Positions 33,939 through 43,716 of a DNA stretch of 64,000 bases are shown one piece after another. The DNA lies in the NCBI GenBank assembly GCA_035439485.1, contig DAORKI010000004.1, positions 1 through 64,000 of the forward strand, in the 5' to 3' direction. A model generated the notes under the pieces. That model searched no databases and was not told the origin of the DNA. It saw only the letters and a list, made by a program, of their open reading frames with translations. Made by a program: the position numbers and the translations under genes. Origin of the DNA: CAIKXD01 sp035439485. GTDB taxonomy: Bacteria > Bacteroidota > Bacteroidia > UBA4408. The first letter of the stretch is position 1, and every line of letters begins with the position of its first letter.

Positions 33939-36506
33939 TTATATCCCCTTCAAAATGTGTTCCAAACTTTGTTCATCCTTAATTAGTACTTGTCGAGCTT
34001 TACTTCCTTCAAAGGGTCCGATTATACCTGCAGCCTCCAATTGGTCTACAATTCGGCCTGCTCTGTTATAACCTAATTTTAATCGCCTTTGAATTAAAGA
34101 GGTTGAACCTTGTTGATGCTGTACAATGATTCTAGCTGCCTCTTCAAAAAAACTATCACGTTGAGAAAGGTCAATACTTTCCTTTTCTGAATTATCATTT
34201 TCATCAACATATTCGGGCAATAAATAAGGTTGTGGATAGGCTCTTTGGGCACCAATAAATTCTGTTATTTTGTCTACTTCAGGAGTATCAACAAAAGCGC
34301 ATTGAATTCTTATGAGATCATTTCCAGTGGATAATAACATGTCGCCTCTACCAATTAATTGTTCAGCTCCACCTGCATCTAGGATGGTACGTGAATCGAT
34401 TTTTGATGAAACTCTAAATGCTATTCGAGCTGGAAAATTGGCCTTAATGGTACCAGTTATAATATTTACTGATGGACGTTGAGTTGCGATAATTAAATGT
34501 ATACCTATAGCACGTGCCAATTGAGCTAAACGAGCAATAGGCATTTCTACTTCTTTCCCAGCTGTCATAATGAGGTCAGCAAATTCATCCACCACCAATA
34601 CAATATAGGGCATATAGTGATGCCCTTCTAATGGATTCAGTTTACGTGAAATAAACTTGGCATTATATTCTTTGATATTACGAACCATTGCATTTTTTAA
34701 AAGTTCGTAACGAGCATCCATCAATATACATAATGAATTAAGCGTATGAATTACCTTTTTTGTATCGGTAATAATGCTTTCTTCGGCATTAGGCAACTTG
34801 GCTAAAAAGTGACGTTCAATAGTATTAAACAAGGTAAGTTCAACCTTTTTTGGGTCAACCAATACAAATTTAATTTGTGATGGATGTTTTTTATACAACA
34901 GAGAAACTAAAATTGCATTTAATCCAACTGATTTTCCTTGACCAGTGGCACCTGCCATTAACAAATGAGGCATTTTGGCTAAATCAGTGATGAAAGTGTC
35001 ATTGGTGATAGTCTTACCTAGCGCAATAGGTAAATCAAAATTAGTATTTTGAAATTTCTCAGAGGCAATAATACTTCTCATGCTTACCACCTCGGGTTTT
35101 TGATTAGGAACTTCAATACCAATGGTTCCTTTTCCAGGCATTGGTGCAATAATTCTAATCCCTAAAGCAGATAAACTTAGAGCAATATCATCTTCCAAAT
35201 TTTTAATTTTAGAAATTCGTACTCCAGGAGCAGGTACAATTTCATATAAAGTAACTGTAGGTCCTATTGTAGCTTTAATTTTTTCAATTTCAATACTATA
35301 ATTCTTTAAAGTATCAAGAATTCTATCTTTATTGGCCTGAAGTTCTTCATTATTTATAGTAATTGAATCATTTCCATGCTTTTCAAGTAAATCAATTTCG
35401 GGAAAAACATAGGCTGACAAATCAGCCTTTGGGTCAAAATCACCTTCTGCGTGTATAAATCCATCGTCTTCTAAATTATCATTCATATTGTTAGGGGCAA
35501 TAAATTCAGGTTCAACATTTATTTGGTGCTCAACAATTAATTCAAGGTCGCCCTCACCCTTAGCGGGAATTTTATCTAGTTTATTATTTAGATTAATTTC
35601 AAAATCTTGCACCAAACTGTTATCTTCAACTAAATTTTCAATTTCCATCACTGGCTCCAAACTATTCACCATTTCCTTTTTAAGGGTTTTAGAAAGCTGT
35701 ATTTCTTCCTCTTTTTCAAATTCATTCCAATTTTTAGGAGAAATTTTAGTTTCAGCACTTTCATCAATATGGCCTACCTTAAGCTCATTATCAAATTCAT
35801 TAACTTTAATATCATCCACCACTGTTTCAATTTTTTTACCAATGCCATTCCAATTAAAGCCTAGATAGGCATATCCAGCATTAAGTGCAACAAGCATAAG
35901 GGCTGTACCAACTAATCCAAAAAATGAGATTAGCCACATATTCACTTGATATCCAAAGTTTCCTCCAATGAAAAACCACTCAGTTTCAATTAAGTGATTA
36001 AATACAAACGAAGTACTTGTAGAGACTAGTAACAATAGCAGAAAACAATGTTTAATTGTTTTGCGAAATGAAAATAATTTAACTTTAAAAACCAATTTAA
36101 AGCCAAGGGCAAAAATAACTGGGACTAAGAATAAGGATGCAATTCCAAAGCCACGATGCATAAACCAATGAGAGAGAATGGCACCAGTTTTTCCTAACCA
36201 ATTTGCCACTTTAATTTCATTATTGCTTAACAATGTCCAATAGCCATCAATCACTTTATCTTGATCAATAGACCAGGTGAAGAAAAAGGATATAATGGCT
36301 ACAAATAAATAGGTAGAAAAAAGTAATAATAATGCACCTCCTATTATCTTAGCTCTTTTTATTTTTAATGCATTAGAGTTTTCTAAAGGAGCTTGAATAG
36401 AGTTTGTGCTGTTTTTTTCAGCCTTCTTATTTTTTGACTCAGCAGTATTTTTTTTAGCGCTTGCCTTTTTTTCCTTAACTTCTTCTAACTTTTCTACTGT
36501 TTCCAT
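33939..36506 (-). CDS. ftsK: DNA translocase FtsK/SpoIIIE
   Basis: Septal DNA pump that clears and resolves chromosomes at division, 855 residues from ATG 36506; the TTG six codons further out is rejected. An Ala/Lys-rich start, about four membrane spans (residues 50-230) and an acidic linker lead into the motor. Walker A GATGQGKSVGLNA is near 519 and Walker B IVLVVDEFADL near 630. A C-terminal winged-helix gamma domain (TSLIQRRLKLGYNRAGRIVDQLEAAGIIGP) reads the KOPS sites. The length and single gamma domain are normal. Confidence 0.97.
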   Translation of the reverse strand: METVEKLEEVKEKKASAKKNTAESKNKKAEKNSTNSIQAPLENSNALKIKRAKIIGGALLLLFSTYLFVAIISFFFTWSIDQDKVIDGYWTLLSNNEIKVANWLGKTGAILSHWFMHRGFGIASLFLVPVIFALGFKLVFKVKLFSFRKTIKHCFLLLLLVSTSTSFVFNHLIETEWFFIGGNFGYQVNMWLISFFGLVGTALMLVALNAGYAYLGFNWNGIGKKIETVVDDIKVNEFDNELKVGHIDESAETKISPKNWNEFEKEEEIQLSKTLKKEMVNSLEPVMEIENLVEDNSLVQDFEINLNNKLDKIPAKGEGDLELIVEHQINVEPEFIAPNNMNDNLEDDGFIHAEGDFDPKADLSAYVFPEIDLLEKHGNDSITINNEELQANKDRILDTLKNYSIEIEKIKATIGPTVTLYEIVPAPGVRISKIKNLEDDIALSLSALGIRIIAPMPGKGTIGIEVPNQKPEVVSMRSIIASEKFQNTNFDLPIALGKTITNDTFITDLAKMPHLLMAGATGQGKSVGLNAILVSLLYKKHPSQIKFVLVDPKKVELTLFNTIERHFLAKLPNAEESIITDTKKVIHTLNSLCILMDARYELLKNAMVRNIKEYNAKFISRKLNPLEGHHYMPYIVLVVDEFADLIMTAGKEVEMPIARLAQLARAIGIHLIIATQRPSVNIITGTIKANFPARIAFRVSSKIDSRTILDAGGAEQLIGRGDMLLSTGNDLIRIQCAFVDTPEVDKITEFIGAQRAYPQPYLLPEYVDENDNSEKESIDLSQRDSFFEEAARIIVQHQQGSTSLIQRRLKLGYNRAGRIVDQLEAAGIIGPFEGSKARQVLIKDEQSLEHILKGI

Positions 36507-36525
36507 TGGGTTAAATTTTAGCAAT

Positions 36526-36533
36526 CAAAAATA
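36526..36533 (-). promoter_or_regulatory. -7 element of the ftsK promoter
   Basis: Minus strand TATTTTTG matches TAnnTTTG, 19 bases before the ftsK ATG. No clear -33 element is present. Confidence 0.45.
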
Positions 36534-36761
36534 ATTAACTAATTACGTTAAAAAAGGATGTTTATAATATGTAATTAACATGTAATTGTTTAAATCGGAT
36601 ATAAAACATTAAAGTTGAGTTTTTATGATTTTTTGGGTGTTTGAGTCAAAGTCAAACTTTTGTTAGCAACATAAAATTTTCGAATTAAGAATCATTAGTT
36701 TTCAATACAGAAATGTTTAAAGTTTAATTGGCCTTTGGTTAAAGCAAGAGTATTGCAAAGT

Positions 36762-36769
36762 TATATTTG
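36762..36769 (+). promoter_or_regulatory. -7 element directly before mtgA
   Basis: TATATTTG, a perfect TAnnTTTG, ends 4 bases before ATG 36774. A TTTG at 36734-36737 is 24 bases upstream, a little far for a -33 box. The layout again implies a leaderless transcript and fixes the mtgA start. Confidence 0.55.
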
Positions 36770-36773
36770 CTTT

Positions 36774-37496
36774 ATGTTTATAGGTGTAATGATAGTTTTA
36801 AGGTTTATTTGGACTTGGGTTAAAAGAATCATTTTCTTTGGAATTATAGCAAGTATACTATCCGTTTTATTGTTTAAATATGTGATGGTTCCTTTTACGC
36901 CACTGATGATTAGCAGATCTATTGAACATATATTTGATGGAAAGACTCCCAAATTAAAAAAAACATGGGTGGCTTTAGACGACATGTCAAAGGAAATGCC
37001 TTTAGCTGCCATGTGTGCTGAAGACGGGAATTTTTTGAACCATCATGGTTTTGATTTTGAGGCCATGGAAAAAGCATGGAAGTATAATAATAAACATGGA
37101 GATAAAAAACCCATTAAAGGCGGAAGTACTATTTCGCAACAGGTAGCAAAAAATGTGTTTTTATGGCAAGGACGAACCTATTTAAGAAAAGGTTTAGAAG
37201 TGTATTTTACTTTTTTGATTGAATTGATTTGGAGTAAGCATCGAATAATGGAAGTATACTTGAATGTTATTGAAATGGGTGATGGAATTTATGGAGCAGA
37301 AGAAGCTTCACAAGCCTATTACAACAAATCATGCAAAAAACTCAAACGGGGTGAAGCTGCTCTGATTGCTGTATGTTTTCCAAATCCAAGAAAATTGAGT
37401 CCTTTAACACCAAATAAGCGGCTGTTCAATAAGCAACAAAAAATTGTTCGATTAATGAACTACACTGGAAAAATTGATTGGAACAAACCAAATTAA
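36774..37496 (+). CDS. mtgA: Monofunctional biosynthetic peptidoglycan transglycosylase
   Basis: Glycan polymerase of the GT51 family without a transpeptidase domain, 240 residues from ATG 36774. One N-terminal span (about residues 14-38) is followed by the GT51 motifs: AEDGNFLNHHGFDFEAM with catalytic Glu near 83, KGGSTISQQVAKNVFLWQGR near 116, and KHRIMEVYLNVIEMGDGIYG near 160. The frame extends to a TTG at 36735, but that lies upstream of the -7 element. It converges with aroC and overlaps it by 4 bases. Confidence 0.93.
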   Translation: MFIGVMIVLRFIWTWVKRIIFFGIIASILSVLLFKYVMVPFTPLMISRSIEHIFDGKTPKLKKTWVALDDMSKEMPLAAMCAEDGNFLNHHGFDFEAMEKAWKYNNKHGDKKPIKGGSTISQQVAKNVFLWQGRTYLRKGLEVYFTFLIELIWSKHRIMEVYLNVIEMGDGIYGAEEASQAYYNKSCKKLKRGEAALIAVCFPNPRKLSPLTPNKRLFNKQQKIVRLMNYTGKIDWNKPN

Positions 37497-38569
37497 TTAT
37501 TGCACTTTTGACGAAGTAAAAAATCAATAATTACAAGGGCTGCCATAGCTTCAACAATTGGAACTGCTCTTGGAACCACGCATACATCATGTCTTCCTGA
37601 CACTTTTAAACTTACTTCATTTAAATCTTTGTTGAGTGTTTTTTGTTCAATTTTTATAGAAGAAACTGGTTTAAATGCAACATTAAAATTAATTTCAGCG
37701 CCATTGCTAATGCCTCCTTGTATGCCACCAGAATGATTAGTTAAAAATTCAATTTTATTTTCATTATTAACCATGAGATCATTATGCTCTGAACCTTTCA
37801 TAGTGGCTGATTTAAAGCCAGAACCAAATTCAAAACCTTTTACAGCATTGATACTTAACATTGCTTTGCCCAATTCGGCATGCAATTTATCGAATACAGG
37901 TTCGCCCAATCCAACTGGAACACCATTAATTTTGCAAGTAATAATTCCTCCTAATGTGTCGCCTGTTAATGCTGTATTTTCAATTAATTGAATCATTTTG
38001 AAAGCAATTTCCTTATTTGGACACCGCACTAAATTACTTTCAATGTCTTCAAAATTCAAGGGATGCAAACCTTCATCCAATTTGATGTTTCCAATTTGAG
38101 ATACATAAGCACAAAATGAAATTTGATGCTGTTTCAAGTACAATTGCGCAACCGCACCAGCTACTACCCTACTTAATGTTTCTCGAGCTGAGGCACGTCC
38201 GCTACCTCGATGATCTTTATGACCGTATTTGGCTGTGTAAGTATAATCAGCATGTGAAGGTCTAAAGGTATCTTTTAAATTATCGTAGTCCTTACTTTGG
38301 TGGTCTTCGTTATGAACCATAAATGCAATAGGGGTACCAATAGTTCTACCATCAAAAATACCTGATAAAAAAATAACTTTATCTTTTTCTTTTCTTGGGG
38401 AAACAATTCCTGACTGACCAGGTTTTCGTCTATCCAATTGATGTTGGATAAATTCAAAATCTATGATTATACCTGGAGGACAACCATCAATAACACCACC
38501 AATTGCATTTCCATGACTTTCTCCAAAAGTTGTAAGTTTAAAAAGAGTCCCATAAGTATTTCCGGCCAT
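37493..38569 (-). CDS. aroC: Chorismate synthase
   Basis: Last enzyme of the shikimate pathway, FMN-dependent, 358 residues from ATG 38569 (MAGNTYGTLFKLTTFGESHG; an ATG three codons upstream is less typical). Signatures are GESHG near residue 17, DRRKPGQS near 46, HKDHRGSGRASARET near 125-140, and SGRHDVCVVPRAVPIVEAM near 325-343. There are no other aro genes nearby. Confidence 0.96.
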   Translation of the reverse strand: MAGNTYGTLFKLTTFGESHGNAIGGVIDGCPPGIIIDFEFIQHQLDRRKPGQSGIVSPRKEKDKVIFLSGIFDGRTIGTPIAFMVHNEDHQSKDYDNLKDTFRPSHADYTYTAKYGHKDHRGSGRASARETLSRVVAGAVAQLYLKQHQISFCAYVSQIGNIKLDEGLHPLNFEDIESNLVRCPNKEIAFKMIQLIENTALTGDTLGGIITCKINGVPVGLGEPVFDKLHAELGKAMLSINAVKGFEFGSGFKSATMKGSEHNDLMVNNENKIEFLTNHSGGIQGGISNGAEINFNVAFKPVSSIKIEQKTLNKDLNEVSLKVSGRHDVCVVPRAVPIVEAMAALVIIDFLLRQKCNN

Positions 38570-38778
38570 AAGGTGCATTATATAATGGTGCTAATGTATT
38601 AAAACTTGTTTATTAATTTGTGCATTTATCAAATGATAATGAAAATTCAGTATAAAATTTCTTAAAAAAATATGTATATAAACATCATGTTAACTTTGTA
38701 TTTGATACGTTTTTAGTAAATTGTAAATTACTTTTACAAAAGCTTTATTTTTTTTGTGTGATTAACTATGTTAAATTA

Positions 38779-38786
38779 TAACTTTG
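38779..38786 (+). promoter_or_regulatory. -7 element of the sucAB promoter
   Basis: TAACTTTG matches TAnnTTTG, 21 bases before the sucA ATG. A TTG in a T-rich run (38754-38756) is 22 bases upstream as possible -33. The 228-base gap between divergent aroC and sucA holds nothing else I recognise. Confidence 0.55.
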
Positions 38787-38807
38787 CGTTTTGATAAGAC
38801 ATAAAAT

Positions 38808-41540
38808 ATGGATAAGTTTTCTTATTTGAGTAACGGACATGTTGATGCTATTGAAGATAGCTATAAACAATATTTAGATAATCCTGATTCGGTTGAACCC
38901 GGATGGAGAAGTTTCTTTGAAGGGTTTGAATTTGCAAGAAAAAATTACGAAACTCTACATGAAGTACCTGATAATATTACTAAGGAGTTTCAGGTTGTAA
39001 ATTTAATCAATCTTTACAGAAGCACTGGGCATTTATTTACCAAAACCAATCCAGTGCGTGATCGTAGAAAATACACGCCAACTTTAGATGATATACATTT
39101 AATTGGTTTGGGTGAAGCTGACATGGAAACAGAGTTTCAGGCTGGGAATCAAATTGGTTTAGGCCCAGCGAAACTAAAAGACATTATAAGTTTTTTAAAG
39201 AAAACATATTGTAATTCAATTGGTGTTGAGTTTAAGTACATTCGAAATCAAAAAATTTTAGAATGGTTACAAAAGCGTATGGAGAGCACACAAAATACAC
39301 CAAGTCTTTCCTCTAAAGAAAAATTGCGTTTACTTGAAAATATTAGCAAGGCAGTAGTATTCGAAAACTTTTTACATACCAAGTTTGTAGGGCAAAAAAG
39401 ATTCTCTTTGGAGGGGGCAGAGTCATTGATACCTGCATTAGATGCTGTAATTGAGAAAGGAGCAGAAATAGGAATTCAAGAGTTTGTAATTGGAATGGCT
39501 CATAGGGGTCGTCTGAATGTTTTGGCTAACATTTTACATAAAACGTATGAAGATATATTTAGTGAATTTGAAGGAAAAGAATTTGAAGATTCTTTATTTG
39601 ATGGAGATGTAAAATATCATCAAGGTTATAGTGCTGATATTGTTACCGATACAGGAAAGAAAGTTCATTTAAGTTTAACTCCAAATCCATCGCATTTAGA
39701 AACTGTTGGACCTGTTGTAGAAGGTATATCTCGTGCAAAAATAGATGCTGCATATCAAGGAGATTATAATAAGTTGGCGCCAATATTAATTCATGGCGAT
39801 GCTGCAATTGCTGCTCAAGGTGTAGTTTACGAGGTAATTCAAATGTCGAAATTAGATGGGTATAAAACTGGAGGAACCATTCATTTAGTAATTAATAATC
39901 AAATAGGGTTTACCACCAATTATCATGATGCCCGTTCAAGCACATACTGTACTGATATTGCGAAGGTGGTGCAATCACCTGTTTTTCATGTGAATGGTGA
40001 TGATGTAGAGGCTTTAGTATATTCAATTCGTTTGGCAGTAGAATTTCGTCAAAATTTTCATAAGGATGTGTTTATCGACTTATTATGTTACCGCAAATAT
40101 GGGCACAATGAAGGTGATGAACCACGATTCACACAACCAATATTATATAAAGCTATTGCTGCACATCAAAATGCAAGAGAGATTTACGTTAAAAAATTAA
40201 TGGCTGAAGGTTCTGTTGATGAAAATAAATCGAAAGAAATTGAAAAAAATTTCAAAAAATTATTACAAGATAGGCTGGATGATGCCAAGCAAATAAGTAA
40301 ATCGAAAATAACTTCATTTTTAGATGGGGTTTGGAAAGGATTAAGAATGGATGAAGATCATGATTTTGATCAATCACCAGTAACTGCCGTAAAAAAAGAA
40401 ACACTCCTTAGCATTGGACAAAAAATATCCCAGATTCCATCAGATATGAAATTCTTTAATAAGGTGGAAAGTATATTGAAAGATCGTCAAAAAATGCTCG
40501 AAGGAGAAGGACGACTTGACTGGGCTATGGGTGAGCTCTTGGCTTATGGAACACTTTTAAAAGAAAATTATCCGATTCGATTCAGTGGGCAGGATGTTGA
40601 GCGAGGCACTTTTTCGCACAGACATGCCGTCATAAAAATTGAAGATAGCGAAGAAGAATATGTTCCATTAAACAATATCGATAATATTCAAGCAAAGTTT
40701 GAAATTTATAATTCATTGCTTTCGGAATATGGAGTACTCGGCTTTGAATATGGTTATGCAATGGCTACACCGCAGGGTTTAACCATATGGGAAGCACAGT
40801 TTGGCGATTTCAATAATTGTGCTCAAGTAATTTTTGACCAATACTTGTCGGCTGCTGAAGATAAATGGAGAAGGATGAATGGGATATGTGTATTTTTACC
40901 TCATGGTTACGAAGGCCAAGGTGCAGAGCATAGTAGTGCGCGCATGGAGCGTTTTTTACATCTTTGTGCACAAAATAATATGTATGTAGTAAATGTTACA
41001 AGCCCAGCCAACTTTTTTCATTGCCTACGCAGGCAGTTGATAAGCTCTTTTAGAAAGCCACTTATAGCATTCACACCAAAAAGTTTATTAAGACATCCTA
41101 AGTGTGTTTCTAAAATTGAAGACTTTACCAATGGTGGATTTAAAGAGCTTATTGATGACACTAATGCCGATCCATCAAAAGTGAATGAAATTTTGCTTTG
41201 CACTGGTAAAATATTTTATGAATTAGCTGAACGTAAAGAAGAAATGAATGCCGAGCATATTGCAATTATTAGATTAGAGCAGTTGTATCCATTTCCAATG
41301 AATCAAATTAATGATGTATTTGCAAAATACAAAAAGGTAAAGTCATACACTTGGGTGCAGGAAGAACCTGAAAACATGGGTGCTTGGGCATATATGCTTC
41401 GTACTTTACGAAAGATTGATTTAAAATTAATTTCTCGAAAAGAAAGTGCCAGTCCAGCAACTGGGTCTTCAAAAACACATGCTAAGCAACAAAAAGAAAT
41501 AATCGATAAAGCTTTTGCCTCTGAAAAAGTGAAAGCATAA
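38808..41540 (+). CDS. sucA: 2-oxoglutarate dehydrogenase E1 component
   Basis: Thiamine-diphosphate decarboxylase of the TCA cycle complex, 910 residues. The N-terminus (FSYLSNGHVDAIEDSYKQYLDNPDSVEPGW) is the E2-binding segment. ThDP and active-site stretches are FVIGMAHRGRLNVLANI, TPNPSHLETVGPVVEG, ILIHGDAAIAAQGVVYE and YRKYGHNEGDEPRFTQP. The C-terminal transketolase-type pyrimidine-binding domain carries GRLDWAMGELLAYG and FPHGYEGQGAEHSSAR-like motifs. It is 28 bases from sucB in one operon. Confidence 0.97.
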   Translation: MDKFSYLSNGHVDAIEDSYKQYLDNPDSVEPGWRSFFEGFEFARKNYETLHEVPDNITKEFQVVNLINLYRSTGHLFTKTNPVRDRRKYTPTLDDIHLIGLGEADMETEFQAGNQIGLGPAKLKDIISFLKKTYCNSIGVEFKYIRNQKILEWLQKRMESTQNTPSLSSKEKLRLLENISKAVVFENFLHTKFVGQKRFSLEGAESLIPALDAVIEKGAEIGIQEFVIGMAHRGRLNVLANILHKTYEDIFSEFEGKEFEDSLFDGDVKYHQGYSADIVTDTGKKVHLSLTPNPSHLETVGPVVEGISRAKIDAAYQGDYNKLAPILIHGDAAIAAQGVVYEVIQMSKLDGYKTGGTIHLVINNQIGFTTNYHDARSSTYCTDIAKVVQSPVFHVNGDDVEALVYSIRLAVEFRQNFHKDVFIDLLCYRKYGHNEGDEPRFTQPILYKAIAAHQNAREIYVKKLMAEGSVDENKSKEIEKNFKKLLQDRLDDAKQISKSKITSFLDGVWKGLRMDEDHDFDQSPVTAVKKETLLSIGQKISQIPSDMKFFNKVESILKDRQKMLEGEGRLDWAMGELLAYGTLLKENYPIRFSGQDVERGTFSHRHAVIKIEDSEEEYVPLNNIDNIQAKFEIYNSLLSEYGVLGFEYGYAMATPQGLTIWEAQFGDFNNCAQVIFDQYLSAAEDKWRRMNGICVFLPHGYEGQGAEHSSARMERFLHLCAQNNMYVVNVTSPANFFHCLRRQLISSFRKPLIAFTPKSLLRHPKCVSKIEDFTNGGFKELIDDTNADPSKVNEILLCTGKIFYELAERKEEMNAEHIAIIRLEQLYPFPMNQINDVFAKYKKVKSYTWVQEEPENMGAWAYMLRTLRKIDLKLISRKESASPATGSSKTHAKQQKEIIDKAFASEKVKA

Positions 41541-41568
41541 ATAATTATAACCATTAAATATTAATCTT

Positions 41569-42804
41569 ATGATGATAGAAATAAAAGTTCCAAGCCCTGG
41601 AGAATCAATTACAGAAGTACAAATTGCACGTTGGTTAAAAAAAGAAGGAGATATTGTAGAAAAGGATGATGAGCTATGTGAAATTGATTCAGATAAAGCT
41701 ACATTAACTGTAAATGCAGAAGAGGCAGGACAATTACAAATTCTAGCTAAAGAAGGCGAAACAGTTAAAGTGGGTGAAATAGTATGTAAGATTGACACAT
41801 CAGTTGCAGCAATTCCAAATGCGACAGCAATTGAAAAAGCCGTGCCCAATAAAAATGTTGAAACTACGAAAGCAGTTCCAAATAAGGTTGAAATGCCTGT
41901 TAAGGAAAGCTATGCTCAAGGAGTCCCATCGCCATCGGCTAAAAAACTAATGGATGAGAATCAAATACCGGCAAATGCAGTTGTTGGAACAGGTAAAGGA
42001 GGTAGAGTAACAAAACAAGACGTTTTGAGTTTGATGTCGAAAGGCTTTAATTCTAGTATTAAAGAAGAAACCAGCAGGAATACTGATCGACAAAAAATGA
42101 CATCCTTACGCAAAAAGCTATCTCAACGATTAGTGGCTGTTAAAAATGAAACAGCTATGTTGACTACTTTTAACGAAGTAGATATGAGCGCGATTATGGC
42201 CATTAGAGCAAAGTACAAGGATGCATTTAAAGAAAAATTTGGCGTGAATGTTGGGTTCATGAGCTTTTTTACCAAGGCAGTGACAGAAGCACTTCAATTG
42301 TTTCCTGCGGTTAATGCTATGATTGACGGAGATGAAATTGTGTATCACAAATATTGTGATATTGGAATTGCAGTGAGTGCTCCAAAAGGTTTGGTAGTTC
42401 CAGTATTGCGTAATGCCGAAGCTATGAGTTTGGCTGACATTGAAAATGGCATCAAAACATTAGCATTAAAAGCAAGAGATAATAAAATTACTATTGAAGA
42501 AATGACTGGTGGAACCTTTACCATCACCAACGGTGGGGTTTTTGGAAGTATGATGAGCACACCAATTATTAATCCACCTCAAAGCGCAATATTAGGAATG
42601 CATAATGTGGTTGACAGACCAATTGCTGTTAATGGTGAAGTTAAAATTAGACCAATAATGTATGTTGCCCTTTCATACGATCACCGTATTATTGATGGTA
42701 GAGAATCTGTAGGATTTTTAGTTAAAGTTAAAGAAATGCTTGAAAACCCAGCAAAAATGCTTTTTGGAGCTAAATCGCCAGAAGAAATTTTATTAGGTTT
42801 GTAG
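41569..42804 (+). CDS. sucB: Dihydrolipoyllysine-residue succinyltransferase (2-oxoglutarate dehydrogenase E2)
   Basis: Core of the 2-oxoglutarate dehydrogenase complex, 411 residues. An N-terminal lipoyl domain has lipoyl-lysine K43 (IDSDKAT). An Ala/Pro/Val linker and the E3-binding domain (about 121-160, SPSAKKLMDENQI...GKGGRVTKQDV) follow. The C-terminal catalytic domain ends with SYDHRIIDGRESVGFL, which carries the active-site His. The E3 subunit is not nearby, as is usual. A terminator follows. Confidence 0.96.
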   Translation: MMIEIKVPSPGESITEVQIARWLKKEGDIVEKDDELCEIDSDKATLTVNAEEAGQLQILAKEGETVKVGEIVCKIDTSVAAIPNATAIEKAVPNKNVETTKAVPNKVEMPVKESYAQGVPSPSAKKLMDENQIPANAVVGTGKGGRVTKQDVLSLMSKGFNSSIKEETSRNTDRQKMTSLRKKLSQRLVAVKNETAMLTTFNEVDMSAIMAIRAKYKDAFKEKFGVNVGFMSFFTKAVTEALQLFPAVNAMIDGDEIVYHKYCDIGIAVSAPKGLVVPVLRNAEAMSLADIENGIKTLALKARDNKITIEEMTGGTFTITNGGVFGSMMSTPIINPPQSAILGMHNVVDRPIAVNGEVKIRPIMYVALSYDHRIIDGRESVGFLVKVKEMLENPAKMLFGAKSPEEILLGL

Positions 42805-42825
42805 ATAATATAGATAGTTAAATTT

Positions 42826-42856
42826 AAAGGGTTGAAGTAATTCAATCCTTTTTTTA
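42826..42856 (+). terminator. Rho-independent terminator after sucAB
   Basis: An 11-bp stem (AAAGGGTTGAA with TTCAATCCTTT, one G-U pair) around a GTAA loop, followed by a run of T. It lies about 20 bases after the sucB stop and just before the methyltransferase gene. Confidence 0.85.
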
Positions 42857-42866
42857 TTTCACTCCC

Positions 42867-43685
42867 ATGGACAACATTCAAATTACTAGTTTAAGTAATC
42901 CTAAAATTAAGTTAATAACTAAGTTAGAGAAATCGGGACATAGGGCCGAAATGGGTTTATTTACGGTGGAAGGAAAAAAGGAAATTTTGCTTTGTGCTGA
43001 AGCAGGGTATGAAATCACAGAATTGTACTACTGTAAAGCAATCATTAAAGATTTTTCGCTTTTGCATAACCCTTTATTTAAAGGTTCAAATCTCATTGAA
43101 ATTTCATTGCCCGTTTTTGAGAAAATTGCCTATCGTGAAAGTAGAGATGGTTATTTTGCTGTTGCCAAAACAAAGTATAAAAACTTAAACGAAATTAAGC
43201 TTTCTCCCAAGGCCCATATTATAGTTTTAGAATCTGTTGAAAAACCGGGAAACCTTGGTGCAATTTTGCGTTCGGCAGATGCTGCTCAAGTAGATGCGGT
43301 AATTGTTTGTGATAAAAAAACCGATATTTTTAATCCTAATGCCATTAGAAGTAGCCTAGGATGTATATTTACAAATCAAATAGTGTGTTGTAGTAATGAG
43401 GAATGTTTACAGTGGCTAAAATTGAATGAAATTATCACTTATGCCGCTGCACTATCTGCCACCGAATTATATCATGAACAAAATTTTACACATGCAACAG
43501 CACTTGTGTTTGGTACTGAAGCTGAGGGTTTAAGTAATTTTTGGTTGAGCCATGCAGATAAACAAATTAAAATTCCAATGCGTGGAAAAATTGATTCTTT
43601 GAATGTTTCAGGAAGTTGTGCTGTAATGATGTTTGAAGTAGAAAGGCAAAGAGGATTTGGGAGAATTGCAAAAATTAACAACTAA
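42867..43685 (+). CDS. SpoU/TrmH-family RNA 2'-O-methyltransferase
   Basis: SPOUT-class RNA methyltransferase, 272 residues. A small N-terminal substrate-binding domain (SNPKIKLITKLEKSGHRAEMGLFTVEGKKE) is followed by the trefoil-knot domain. Its motifs are ESVEKPGNLGAILRSADAA near residue 118, IFNPNAIRSSLG near 150, VFGTEAEGLSNF near 213 and IPMRGKIDSLNVSGSCAVMMFE near 232-253. The target is rRNA or tRNA; the site cannot be told. The gene begins 10 bases after the sucAB terminator. Confidence 0.92.
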   Translation: MDNIQITSLSNPKIKLITKLEKSGHRAEMGLFTVEGKKEILLCAEAGYEITELYYCKAIIKDFSLLHNPLFKGSNLIEISLPVFEKIAYRESRDGYFAVAKTKYKNLNEIKLSPKAHIIVLESVEKPGNLGAILRSADAAQVDAVIVCDKKTDIFNPNAIRSSLGCIFTNQIVCCSNEECLQWLKLNEIITYAAALSATELYHEQNFTHATALVFGTEAEGLSNFWLSHADKQIKIPMRGKIDSLNVSGSCAVMMFEVERQRGFGRIAKINN

Positions 43686-43716
43686 TATTTCGGGAATTTA
43701 GCTCGAAAACTCTACT